DNA of 64,000 bases from Verrucomicrobiota bacterium (GTDB taxonomy: Bacteria > Verrucomicrobiota > Verrucomicrobiia > Limisphaerales > J093), in the NCBI GenBank assembly GCA_029556615.1, contig JAKQDD010000051.1, positions 1 through 64,000 on the forward strand, in the 5' to 3' direction. The notes beneath the pieces are model-generated. The model saw nothing but the letters and a program-made list of their open reading frames with translations, was not told the DNA's origin and ran no database searches. Position numbers and translations under genes: made by a program. Shown piece after piece: positions 45,027 through 52,964 of the stretch. Position 1 is the first letter of the stretch. Every line of letters starts with the position of its first letter.

Positions 45027-45995
45027 TCAGCGCGGGACGGCCACCTGGGCCAGGAGGGCGGCGATGCACTTGTCGGGTGTGAGGCCTTCGATTTCGGCTT
45101 CGGGGGTGAGCTGCAGGCGGTGGCGCAACACGGGGTAGGCGATGGCCTGGATGTCTTCCGGGATGACGTAATCCCGGCCGCGCAGGACGGCGAGCGCCTT
45201 GGCGGCGTGGAGGAGCATGACGCCGGCTCTCGGGCTTGCCCCGAGACCGACGCTGGCCAGCTCCCGGGATTGGCGGGTGAGCGCGAGGATGTAGTCGAGG
45301 ACGGCGCTGTCGGCGCGGGTCGTTTGGACCTGTCGGCGAAGGGCCTGCAAGTCGTCGGGTGTGGCCACCGGGGTGACGGCGGACAAGGGGTGCATCGAGC
45401 GTTCTCCGAGGTCGTGCATTGTCTGCAGCATGAGTCGTTCCTCGGATTCGTTGGGGTAGCCCATCCAGACCTTCATGAGGAAGCGATCCAGTTGCGCTTC
45501 CGGGAGGGGATAGGTGCCTTCGTACTCGATGGGGTTTTGGGTGGCGACGACGGTGAACGCGGGTGAGAGCGGGTGCGGTTCGCCATCGATGCTGACCTGA
45601 CGTTCCTGCATGGCTTCGAGCAACGCGGCCTGCGTCTTGGCCGGGGCGCGGTTGATTTCGTCGGCCAGCACGAGATCGGCGAACACGGGTCCGGGGCGGA
45701 AGCGGAACTCGTTGGTCCTGGGCTCGAACACGTTTACGCCGGTGATATCCGAGGGCATCAAGTCGGGGGTGAACTGGATGCGGGCGAAGGAACAGCGCAT
45801 GACGGCGGCAAGGCATCGGGCGAGGAGGGTTTTGGCGACGCCCGGCACGCCTTCGAGCAGCACATGGCCGCCGGCGGCGAACGCCACCAGGAGGGACTGC
45901 ACGGCGGCTTCCTGGCCGAGCACGACCTGTTGGATTGCTTGTTGGGCCTGTTGCGGCCAGGGGCTGCTGCTGACGGTTTTCGTATCATCGCTCAT
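45027..45995 (-). CDS. MoxR family AAA+ ATPase
   Basis: The 322-residue ATPase has Walker A GVPGVAKT (49-56), Walker B VLADEINRAP (about 109-118), sensor 1 VVATQNPIEYEG, the arginine region PEAQLDRFLMKV and the C-terminal lid (LASVGLGASPRAGVMLLHAAKALA). MoxR ATPases act as chaperones that mature partner protein complexes. The start lies 11 nt inside the end of the DUF4350 gene. Core of the conserved operon 41788-48790. Confidence 0.95.
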   Translation of the reverse strand: MSDDTKTVSSSPWPQQAQQAIQQVVLGQEAAVQSLLVAFAAGGHVLLEGVPGVAKTLLARCLAAVMRCSFARIQFTPDLMPSDITGVNVFEPRTNEFRFRPGPVFADLVLADEINRAPAKTQAALLEAMQERQVSIDGEPHPLSPAFTVVATQNPIEYEGTYPLPEAQLDRFLMKVWMGYPNESEERLMLQTMHDLGERSMHPLSAVTPVATPDDLQALRRQVQTTRADSAVLDYILALTRQSRELASVGLGASPRAGVMLLHAAKALAVLRGRDYVIPEDIQAIAYPVLRHRLQLTPEAEIEGLTPDKCIAALLAQVAVPR

Positions 45996-47295
45996 GGCTG
46001 ATGTCCTGTTGAATTTCTCCGGTCACCCGGCACAGTGGGGCGAGAGCCGCCTCGGCTTCCGGACCGCCGCGCCGGCAGGCTTCGTAGCACCGGACCAGCT
46101 CGGCGAATCGGCGTTGGCGGTCCGGGTCATTCGCTCGCGCCGCTGCCTGGCGGAAGAACTCGGCCCAATCGGTGGCGGTGCCACCCCTGGAGCCGAGCTG
46201 ATGGCCGAGGTGCTGCACGACGCATTCGGCGGCGAGCGATTGGGCGTGGGCGGCTTCGAGCAGGCCCGCCCGCGCGTCGATGAGGTTCGAGGCGCGCTGG
46301 AGGCTGGGCGGGGGTGGTTCAGTCACGCGTCCCATCCGGCGGCGGTAGAGCAGGGCGTAGCCGCCGCCGGCGGCGAGGCCCTGGAGGACCATCCATCCCC
46401 AGGGCGTGCTGAGGAAGCCGAGGGTAAGGTTTGCGAGACTTCGCACCTCGCCGAAGCCGTGATGGTACTCATCGAACGCGAGGGGGCCCGGGCGGCCCTG
46501 GGCGCAGAGGGCGGCCAGCCAGACTGCGTTGTCTCCCCGGCCCAACGATCCGTTGCTGATGAAGGCCACATCCGCCACGGCGACGACCCGTCCGAGGCCG
46601 TGGGGGATGGCCATGGCGACCGGTTTGCCGGCACACTCGCCGATCACGCGGCCGTCTCCGGTCCAATCCAATCCCGCCGCGACGTGGACTGCGAGCGACC
46701 GGGTTTCGTCGTTGGGATGTGGGAACTGGGCGGTTTGCGCTTCGCGTTGGGCCTCCGTGGTTGTCTGGACACCCAGACGCCCCAGGAGATGAGCCTCCGG
46801 GTTGGGAGGCAGGCTCGAGGGGGCATCGTCGGTGGCGTCGGGCGGATCCTCGGGCTCTTCGGACTCTTCGTTCGACTGCGGCCGGCCTGCGATGAGCCAA
46901 GGGCGATCGAAGAAGAAGAGCAACTGTCCCCCCTGGCGGACCCACTCGAGCAAGGCGTCGGCTTCGGCCCGGCTGAGGTGCCGGCTGGGTCCGGCCGCCA
47001 CCAGGGTTGTGGGCGCGTTGGTGCCCGAGACCGCGGGCAACATCGAGAGCGGCCGGCGCCACGGGCGCACGCGCAGCCCGCAACGTTCCATGACCAGATA
47101 GACCGCTCGCGCTCCGGAGGCATCGGTGAAGTAGGTGCTCGGGCGCCGCTGCAAGTCGGAGCGCCGGGTTGGCGTCACCAGTCCCAAAAACGCGGCCAGC
47201 ACGATGAGGAGAAGGAGGGCGATCCCTGCCGTCAGTCGATTCCGCCACGGGCTGTCGGGCGTGCTGGCGAACAGGCTGAACGCCGGGCCTTTCAT
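45985..47295 (-). CDS. DUF4350-like membrane protein
   Basis: The 436-residue protein has an N-terminal helix (about 22-42, LTAGIALLLLIVLAAFLGLV). A DUF4350-type domain follows (YFTDASGARAVYLVMERCG, LVAAGPSRHLSRAEADALLEWVRQGGQLLFFFD), then a second helix near residue 320 and a soluble tail. The region resembles a glutamine-amidotransferase-like fold without catalytic evidence. The start at 47295 follows a 4-nt overlap with the DUF4129 gene. It is known as a MoxR-cluster companion; function unknown. Confidence 0.82.
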   Translation of the reverse strand: MKGPAFSLFASTPDSPWRNRLTAGIALLLLIVLAAFLGLVTPTRRSDLQRRPSTYFTDASGARAVYLVMERCGLRVRPWRRPLSMLPAVSGTNAPTTLVAAGPSRHLSRAEADALLEWVRQGGQLLFFFDRPWLIAGRPQSNEESEEPEDPPDATDDAPSSLPPNPEAHLLGRLGVQTTTEAQREAQTAQFPHPNDETRSLAVHVAAGLDWTGDGRVIGECAGKPVAMAIPHGLGRVVAVADVAFISNGSLGRGDNAVWLAALCAQGRPGPLAFDEYHHGFGEVRSLANLTLGFLSTPWGWMVLQGLAAGGGYALLYRRRMGRVTEPPPPSLQRASNLIDARAGLLEAAHAQSLAAECVVQHLGHQLGSRGGTATDWAEFFRQAAARANDPDRQRRFAELVRCYEACRRGGPEAEAALAPLCRVTGEIQQDISHER

Positions 47296-47957
47296 GCTGT
47301 GGACTGGGTGGGAGGCTGGCTCTCGAGGAGCGCGGAGGTCCGGCAGGTCTCGACCTGGGCCACGAGCGCGGTCAGAGTTTCCGGCATGGGGGGGCGATGG
47401 GCGTAGATCACCTGTTCGTACACGGCGGTGAGACGCTCGAGGAGCCCGCACCACGGATGGCCGGGGTCGCATTCGCCCAGGTAATCGGCGTTGGTTTTGC
47501 CGGCGGCGAAACGGAGGCTGCCCTGTTCGTCCATGAGCCCGAGCAGCACGCGGTGGGCGATCCAGACGGCGCGCCGGACGTTCCCGGCGGCCAGGGCCTC
47601 GCGGGCGCGAGCCAGGGCCTCCTGCCATGAGGCGGCGGTTCCCTCGAGCACGTGCCAGGAGGACTTGCGCGCGGCGGCGTTTGCGGAACGCCGTCCGGGG
47701 AGGGCGTCGCCCAGCGCGACGTAGAGCAAATGGGCCAGAAGAGCGAGCCCCACCAGGAGGAGGAAGCTGAAGAGAATCCAGCCTTCGACGGGGTTGGCCT
47801 GGGCCCAGCGGCCGAGGGTTTGGGCCCATTCCTTGAGGCGTTGGATCAACTCGAGGAACCAGGGGGCATCGCTGAAGCCGTGGAACTCGGGTCGGGCGAG
47901 CACACGTTCCACCGTGTCGCGGACCACGGCGTCATCGATGGGAGGGTTGGGATTCAC
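47292..47957 (-). CDS. DUF4129-like membrane protein
   Basis: The roughly 221-residue protein starts at GTG 47957, 8 nt after the upstream stop; no in-frame ATG gives a sensible length and the upstream frame is noise. It has one membrane helix (about 68-90, WILFSFLLLVGLALLAHLLYV) and a C-terminal DUF4129-type region (WQEALARAREALAAGNVRRAVWIAHRVLL and LGECDPGHPWCGLLERLTAVYEQVIYA). Such proteins accompany DUF4350, MoxR and DUF58. Function unknown. Confidence 0.78.
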   Translation of the reverse strand: MNPNPPIDDAVVRDTVERVLARPEFHGFSDAPWFLELIQRLKEWAQTLGRWAQANPVEGWILFSFLLLVGLALLAHLLYVALGDALPGRRSANAAARKSSWHVLEGTAASWQEALARAREALAAGNVRRAVWIAHRVLLGLMDEQGSLRFAAGKTNADYLGECDPGHPWCGLLERLTAVYEQVIYAHRPPMPETLTALVAQVETCRTSALLESQPPTQSTA

Positions 47958-47965
47958 GATCCCGG

Positions 47966-48790
47966 TCAGATCCCCGGCGCGGCGGGTGTGGCGCTGGTTC
48001 CCGCTGCGGATCCATGGGCCATGGCCTGGCTCAGCATCTCGAGGTCGAAACCCTCCTTTCGGATTCGGAAGTCGTAGTAGAGCAGGATCGGGGCGATGAC
48101 GCCGAGCGGTGAGGTGAAGAGCTGCGCCAGGTCGCTGGTGACCTCGAGTACCAGTTCGCCGCCGGGGGTATCGAGCGCGATGACCATCGAGACCGCCACG
48201 GCCATGGCGATGCCGACCACGAAGAACAAGGCGCCGATGACAAACATGATGCTCAAGACCTTGCTCCGCTCGCCGAGGGTGAGCTCCTTGCTCCGTCGCA
48301 TGGCGTCGGTGGCCTTGAGCCCCTCGAGCATCACCGCCGGAACCGTTACCGAGTAGTTCAGGGCCCAGATGACGCCCGGGACGATCAGCAGGATGAGCCC
48401 GAGGAGGACGCGCAGGCCCACGGAGATTTGGGCGTTGAGAATGGTGCCCCACCGGCGAAGGGCCTGGCGATAGGCCTGCCCGATGGAGGCGGGCCGGCCG
48501 AGGTATCGCTCGCTGACGGCGACGATGGCAGCCCCCTCGGAGAGCGGGTAGGCGATCAGGCCGCCCAGGAGCAGGATCACCAGTTGGGCGCCCGCCTTGA
48601 TATAGATCGCGTTCTCGCCCCCCACGGTCATCGCCCAGGCGTTGAGCGCCAGGGAGACAGCATAGATCGGCACGTAACTCACCGCCACAATCCCCAGCAT
48701 GAGGGCGAAATTGCCGCCGTACATCCGGAAGGCACGGTCCAGCAGACTGCCCACGGTCATCGGTTCAAGTCGCGGCAAGGTTGGTTCCAT
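47966..48790 (-). CDS. Polytopic membrane protein, first gene of the MoxR operon
   Basis: The 274-residue protein has about six helices (FALMLGIVAVSYVPIYAVSL, AQLVILLLGGLIAYPLS, VLLGLILLIVPGVIWAL, VLSIMFVIGALFFVVGIAMAVAV). The pattern is similar to DUF975/glycerophosphodiesterase membrane-domain proteins, including RSKELTLGERSKVL after the fourth helix. It probably assembles with the downstream MoxR/DUF58 products at the membrane. The divergent murQ gene begins 121 nt away, so the operon promoter should lie in 48791-48911. Confidence 0.8.
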   Translation of the reverse strand: MEPTLPRLEPMTVGSLLDRAFRMYGGNFALMLGIVAVSYVPIYAVSLALNAWAMTVGGENAIYIKAGAQLVILLLGGLIAYPLSEGAAIVAVSERYLGRPASIGQAYRQALRRWGTILNAQISVGLRVLLGLILLIVPGVIWALNYSVTVPAVMLEGLKATDAMRRSKELTLGERSKVLSIMFVIGALFFVVGIAMAVAVSMVIALDTPGGELVLEVTSDLAQLFTSPLGVIAPILLYYDFRIRKEGFDLEMLSQAMAHGSAAGTSATPAAPGI

Positions 48791-48911
48791 GGCAGGTCAG
48801 GGTCTGACAGCGTTGTGTCGAGAGTCCGGCCGCTTTTTGGCGGCTGCCCACGCCGCTGTCGAGCCCAAAGTCTCCCCTTGAAAGCGGCTTTCGGCGACGA
48901 ATACTCGCGCC

Positions 48912-49820
48912 ATGCAACCCCGAGGGGGAAAGCGATTGAAGTCTGCGGCTGCAGCGCGCGAACGCGCCCGCTGGATTCCGGTTGCGACGGCGGTATCGCC
49001 GACGGAGCAACGGAACCCGCGATCTTTGCGCCTGGACCGCATGCCGCTCGAGGGGGCCATCGAGCTGATGCTCGCCGAGGATGAAGGTCTGCCTCGGGCG
49101 CTGCGGGCGCAGCGCAGGCGGCTGGCGGCAGCGGTGCAGTGCGTCGTCCGAGCCTTCCGTCGGGGGGGGCGCCTTCTCTATGTGGGCGCCGGGACGAGCG
49201 GGCGGCTCGGGGTGCTGGATGCGAGCGAGTGTCCCCCGACCTTTCGCACGAGACCCGGCCAGGTCCGTGGCATCATTGCCGGCGGCGCGAAGGCTCTTAC
49301 GACGTCGGTCGAGGGGGCGGAGGACGATTTCGAGGCGGGCGGCCGCGCGTTGCGGCGGCGGCGGGTCAATGCGCGCGACGTGGTGGCGGGAATCGCCGCG
49401 AGCGGCCGGACCCCGTTTGTCTGGGGGGCGCTCCGGGAGGCGCGGCGTTGCGGCGCGGCCACGATCCTGATCACGTGCAACCCGAACCTGAGGTTCTTGC
49501 CGGGCACGCGGCCGGACATTGTGATTGCGCCGGACGTGGGGCCGGAAGTGCTGACGGGGTCGACCCGGCTGAAGGCCGGAACTGCCACCAAGATGATTCT
49601 CAATCTGCTGACGACGCTGAGCATGGTGCGGACGGGGAAGGTGGCAAGCAACCTGATGGTGGATCTCAAGCCCTCGAACACGAAGTTGCGGGGGCGTGCG
49701 GTTCGCATTGTGCAGGAGCTGGCGGGTGTCTCGGAGGAAGCGGCGAGGACGGCGCTCGAGCGTTCGGGTTGGGTGATCTCCCGTGCGCGGCGCGCGCTGG
49801 CGCGGCGGCGCGCGCGTTGA
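48912..49820 (+). CDS. murQ: N-acetylmuramic acid 6-phosphate etherase
   Basis: The 302-residue SIS-domain lyase has the family signature TEQRNPRSLRLDRMPLEGAI, LLYVGAGTSGRLGVLDASECPPTF with the catalytic Glu in ASECPPT, and VGPEVLTGSTRLKAGTATKM. It cleaves the lactyl ether of MurNAc-6-phosphate to give GlcNAc-6-phosphate and lactate in cell-wall recycling. About 30 extra Arg/Lys-rich residues precede the usual start; a later start would need a non-ATG codon. A nearby PIG-L protein and ROK protein may serve related amino-sugar metabolism. Confidence 0.94.
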   Translation: MQPRGGKRLKSAAAARERARWIPVATAVSPTEQRNPRSLRLDRMPLEGAIELMLAEDEGLPRALRAQRRRLAAAVQCVVRAFRRGGRLLYVGAGTSGRLGVLDASECPPTFRTRPGQVRGIIAGGAKALTTSVEGAEDDFEAGGRALRRRRVNARDVVAGIAASGRTPFVWGALREARRCGAATILITCNPNLRFLPGTRPDIVIAPDVGPEVLTGSTRLKAGTATKMILNLLTTLSMVRTGKVASNLMVDLKPSNTKLRGRAVRIVQELAGVSEEAARTALERSGWVISRARRALARRRAR

Positions 49821-49959
49821 GCAGTGCCATCGGGGAGGGCAACGGAGTGGGGATGTGCTGCACCCATCCGGGTTAGAGCGCAGGCCCGGGAAAATGACAA
49901 GGGAATGTGGACCTCAGAATGACAAAGGAATTGGGGACAAGGGAATCCGGGGGCCACTG

Positions 49960-50137
49960 GAGTCCTCGACTTCTGAAGGTCGATGCGATTAGGTCAAGTT
50001 TGGTCCCAGCCGTTCCAACCCCAGTCCCCCGCCTTCGAGGACTCTGCATTAGCGAGGCGCGGAAGAGGGGTGGGGAGCGACAGCAGGGTCTTCATGAGTC
50101 TGGGGACTCGACTGGGTCTGAGGCGGCGCCTCGCTAA
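49960..50137 (+). repeat. Composite palindromic repeat, copy G (complete)
   Basis: GAGTCCTCGACTT at 49960 and TTCGAGGACTC at 50035-50045 bound the first part. TTAGCGAGGCGC at 50049 and GCGCCTCGCTAA at 50126-50137 bound the second. Same orientation as copy A. It lies between convergent murQ and the DUF554 gene and its right end supplies the DUF554 stop codon (TAG, 50134-50136). In 49821-49959 only short AATGACAAGGGAAT-like direct repeats were seen. Confidence 0.93.
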
Positions 50138-50862
50138 AAGTGCTGAATCGCCCATGCCAGCAGGGGGGCGACGATCAGGCTGGGCAGGTAATTGGCGAGC
50201 TCGACCTTCTTGATCTCGAGGATCACGAGCGCCACGGTGAAGACCAGCATGCCGGCCGCCGCGCTGATGGCCGGAAGGACGAGGGCAGACTCGAGGGGCG
50301 GCAGCAGCGCGCGCGCCAGGAGCGTGAGCGTGCCCTGCCACACGAACAACGGGAAGGCGCTGGCCGCCACCGGCCATCGGTGTTCCCGCGCGAAGGCCCA
50401 GACCGCGAGGCCGTCCATGACCGACTTGAGGGCGAGGACCCGCCAGTCGCCGAAGAGCCCTTCCATCAGGGGTCCGAGGAGGGCCAGCGGCGTCGCGCAG
50501 AGCAGCAGGCTGCAGGCGACGAACGCATCCCCCCGGGACGGTGATGGCGAGGCGGTGTCGCCGCGAAAGAGGCGTTGTCGGGCGAACTGGCCGACGCGAT
50601 TGAGGTGCCGTTGGAGGCCGAGGCTGTGCCCGACGAATCGACCGAGAATGAGGGCGGTGAGGAGAAGGAGAAGACGACCGGCGAAAGTGGTCAAGGGTCC
50701 GCGTAATCCTGACCAGGTGATACTGAGCCCGATGAAGACGGTGAAGGCGCCGAGGAGAATGCGGAGCTGCTGTTGGCGGGCTGGGGCGAGTTGTGCCCGG
50801 GTGGCGAGGCCGGCGGCGCTGCCGGCGATGACGGAAGCGGCGTTGATGATGGTGCCGAGCAC
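50134..50862 (-). CDS. DUF554 family membrane protein
   Basis: The 242-residue protein starts at GTG 50862 (MLGTIINAASVIAGSAAGL) and has about seven hydrophobic helices. The DUF554/YqgA pattern is clear: a Gly/Ala-rich N-terminal helix, LRILLGAFTVFIGLSITW and SVMDGLAVWAFA. It is probably a transporter of unknown substrate. Its TAG stop lies in repeat copy G. Confidence 0.9.
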   Translation of the reverse strand: MLGTIINAASVIAGSAAGLATRAQLAPARQQQLRILLGAFTVFIGLSITWSGLRGPLTTFAGRLLLLLTALILGRFVGHSLGLQRHLNRVGQFARQRLFRGDTASPSPSRGDAFVACSLLLCATPLALLGPLMEGLFGDWRVLALKSVMDGLAVWAFAREHRWPVAASAFPLFVWQGTLTLLARALLPPLESALVLPAISAAAGMLVFTVALVILEIKKVELANYLPSLIVAPLLAWAIQHF

Positions 50863-51129
50863 GGGCGGCAGGTTAGCGGGTTGGCGGTGGCGGCCGCAAG
50901 CCTCTCGGGTGGGGCGAGATCCGGTATGGCCAACTGGGTGTTAGGGTTAGGCTGGAGCGGGGATGGATCAGAGCGCAAAAATCGATGTATGTTGTTGATT
51001 ATCAATGACAAAACAAAATCCCGCCTGTGGGTCAATGAGCGTTCAAAAAAAGTCCAGAAAATCATTGACACCAAGGGGTGTTTTCCCGAGACTGACGGCG
51101 CACACGGAAACAACCTAACAAAGGAAACC

Positions 51130-51759
51130 ATGAGAACTCAAAGGCTACTTCTGGCTGCGCTGGGTGTTGCGACTGCCGCAACGGCAATGGCGCAGGTTTA
51201 TTCAGTGAACGCGGTTGGCTACGTGAACACGGATTTGGTTCCGGGCTACAACCTGATTTCGAACCCGCTGGACAACAAGGCCGGGAACAAGGTTCAGGAC
51301 CTTTTCGCCATCGGGAAATCGGTCACGATCTATAAGTACTCGGGTGGCAAGTACGATCTTGCCAGCTACGATGCCGATTTCGAAGAGTGGTCCAACGGCG
51401 CGATGGTTTTGGCTCCGGGCGAAGGTGCATTCGTGCAGATCGTCGAGGCGGCCAAGGTGACGTTCGTGGGCGAAGTTGTCCAGGGCGCGACGTTGAACAA
51501 GCTGGCCCAGGGCTTCAACATGGTCAGCTCGATCGTTCCGCAGACCGGCAAGCTCGTGGGCGAACTGAAGTTCCCGAGCGACATTTCGTTTACGGTCTAC
51601 ACCTATGGCGGTGGATACACGCTGTACGCTTGGGACGTGGACTTCGAGGAGTGGACGGAAACGGGGGAACCGACCATCAACGTGGGACAGGCGTTCTGGG
51701 TCCAAGTGCCCGCTGCGAAGGACTGGGCTCGCACGTTTGACGTGAACAATCCGAACTAA
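51130..51759 (+). CDS. Secreted protein of unknown function
   Basis: The 209-residue protein has a signal peptide (about 1-21, ending ATAMAQ). It starts VYSVNAVGYVNTDLVPGYNLISNPLD, a pattern known from many secreted Verrucomicrobiota proteins. Two similar beta-rich halves follow (VTIYKYSGGKYDLASYDADFEEW and FTVYTYGGGYTLYAWDVDFEEW), so it is an internal duplication. AAGGAAA lies about 5 nt before ATG. The upstream 985-1129 part of the leader (50985-51129) is unusually AT-rich for this window, suggesting a strong promoter and a long 5' leader. The next gene begins 45 nt downstream and probably shares the transcript. Confidence 0.82.
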   Translation: MRTQRLLLAALGVATAATAMAQVYSVNAVGYVNTDLVPGYNLISNPLDNKAGNKVQDLFAIGKSVTIYKYSGGKYDLASYDADFEEWSNGAMVLAPGEGAFVQIVEAAKVTFVGEVVQGATLNKLAQGFNMVSSIVPQTGKLVGELKFPSDISFTVYTYGGGYTLYAWDVDFEEWTETGEPTINVGQAFWVQVPAAKDWARTFDVNNPN

Positions 51760-51804
51760 CACAAACAACCAAGAGAACGAAAGAAAGCACAGGGAAGAAA
51801 AGCT

Positions 51805-52377
51805 ATGAAGAAACTACTGTTGGCAGTTGCGTGCTGCGTGGCAACGGTTGCCGCTCTCGCCCAACCCCAGCTCAATTGGGGCAGTCAGGTGTCGAGCGCA
51901 GGGCTGAAGTTCACCTTCAGTGAAGCGGGGACGGGCGCTCTCCTGGGCGACACGTACGTGGCGGGTCTGATGTGGGGTAAGGCGGCGGATAGTTTGGCTC
52001 CTGCACAGAGTGGTGGGGTGCCGGTTGTTCTGCCGTTCAAGATGAAGTCAGGCGTGGGCAGTGGAGTTTATTCCACTGGCTCGCTTGTCAGCATTGACGG
52101 AACCGACTGGGGTCAGGCGATCTACTTGCAGGTTGTTGCGTACGACAAGAATGCTCCGTCCTACGCCGCCGCGATCGCTCCGGGCAGCGGATACAAAGCC
52201 GGTGCCTCGGACATCATCCCGTTCACCCTCCCTTCTAACGCGACGGAACCCATTAAGACGCTCGATGCGTTGAATGGGAAGAGCTTCACGGTTGACGCCG
52301 TGGTCATTCCTGAGCCTTCGATCCTGGCGCTGGGTCTGCTCGGTGGCGTGGCATTCCTGCTCCGCCGTCGCAGCTAA
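51805..52377 (+). CDS. PEP-CTERM sorted secreted protein
   Basis: The 190-residue protein has a signal peptide (about 1-19, ending VAALAQ) and a C-terminal PEP-CTERM signal: IPEPS, a hydrophobic helix (ILALGLLGGVAFLL) and RRRS. The middle is a Ser/Gly/Ala-rich beta region. GGGAAGAAA precedes ATG 51805. A strong intrinsic terminator follows 22 nt after the stop, so this gene ends the two-gene unit that starts at 51130. Probably an extracellular matrix protein anchored or released by an exosortase. Confidence 0.9.
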   Translation: MKKLLLAVACCVATVAALAQPQLNWGSQVSSAGLKFTFSEAGTGALLGDTYVAGLMWGKAADSLAPAQSGGVPVVLPFKMKSGVGSGVYSTGSLVSIDGTDWGQAIYLQVVAYDKNAPSYAAAIAPGSGYKAGASDIIPFTLPSNATEPIKTLDALNGKSFTVDAVVIPEPSILALGLLGGVAFLLRRRS

Positions 52378-52398
52378 GCTCGAATCGTAATCTCACAG

Positions 52399-52425
52399 GG
52401 GCCGCTCGTCAGAGCGGCCCTTTTT
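52399..52425 (+). terminator. Intrinsic terminator
   Basis: A perfect 9-bp GC-rich stem (GGGCCGCTC, 52399-52407, with 52412-52420) around a GTCA loop is followed by five T (52421-52425). It ends the 51130-52377 unit just before the tRNA promoter. Confidence 0.93.
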
Positions 52426-52446
52426 GCTTTGAAGGCGCAGCGGCTA

Positions 52447-52477
52447 TTGACAAGCGTGGCGCGGGCCATTAAGGAAT
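52447..52477 (+). promoter_or_regulatory. Putative tRNA-Glu promoter
   Basis: TTGACA (52447-52452) matches the sigma-70 -35 consensus exactly. A weak -10 (TAAGGA, 52470-52475) follows after 17 nt, with a GC-rich discriminator before the tRNA at 52492. It may be a stable-RNA promoter; the -10 is poor, so confidence is moderate. Confidence 0.4.
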
Positions 52478-52491
52478 AGCGCGCACGGCGT

Positions 52492-52566
52492 GGCGCGTTC
52501 GTCTATCAGTTAGGACGCGGCCCTCTCAAGGCCGAAAGATGGGTGCGATTCCCATACGCGCTACCA
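52492..52566 (+). tRNA. tRNA-Glu (anticodon CTC)
   Basis: It folds as a cloverleaf: acceptor 52492-52498 with ACGCGCT (one G-U pair), D arm GTCT...GGAC, anticodon stem CGGCC/GGCCG with loop CTCTCAA, T arm ATGGG-TGCGATT-CCCAT, discriminator A and encoded CCA (52564-52566). Anticodon CTC reads GAG. The length of 75 nt including CCA is normal. Confidence 0.96.
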
Positions 52567-52571
52567 ACTTC

Positions 52572-52946
52572 ATGCAACCGTTTCAGATCATCTTCAATCC
52601 GGTGAGCGCGGCCGAGCTCTCGAGGATGCCGAAGGAGCTGCAGTTGGAGATTCTTGGGGAGTTTCGGGGCTTGCCTCAGGAGGTCGTGAGCACGGATCTC
52701 GAGCGGTTCGGTAAACTGCGGCGTGGGGGAAAGACGCTGCACCGGTTCCGGCTTGGGGACTACCGGGTGTACTTCGAGCGGCACGAGCTGGGCGTGGTGG
52801 TCCACCGCATACTGAGTCGGAACAGCCTGCGGGACTTTCAATTCCGCTCGAACCTGCCGTTGGGCGAGGACGAGGCGTTGCAAGACAATCCGAAGTTCTG
52901 GGAGCTGATCGAGGCGGCGACGCAGTCGGGTCGTCGGGAGAGCTGA
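52572..52946 (+). CDS. RelE/ParE-superfamily toxin-like protein
   Basis: The 124-residue protein has the RelE-type core: PVSAAELSRMPKELQLEILGEF, a Lys/Arg-rich KLRRGGKTLHRFRLGDYRVYFERHE and HRILSRNSLRDF, a pattern of the beta-sheet of mRNA-interferase or ParE toxins. RelE toxins bind the ribosome A site and cut mRNA. No antitoxin gene flanks it: upstream is the tRNA (5 nt before the ATG), downstream a convergent HNH nuclease gene. It may be an orphan, or an unrelated domesticated RelE-fold protein. The start at 52572 is chosen because the frame before it overlaps the tRNA. Confidence 0.75.
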   Translation: MQPFQIIFNPVSAAELSRMPKELQLEILGEFRGLPQEVVSTDLERFGKLRRGGKTLHRFRLGDYRVYFERHELGVVVHRILSRNSLRDFQFRSNLPLGEDEALQDNPKFWELIEAATQSGRRES

Positions 52947-52964
52947 TCCGCGCCGGGGCCGGGC

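Noticed and set aside
51064-51092. TTGACA-based promoter before the 51130 gene
   Set aside because: The hexamer lacks any -10-like sequence at acceptable spacing; kept only as part of the AT-rich leader note.
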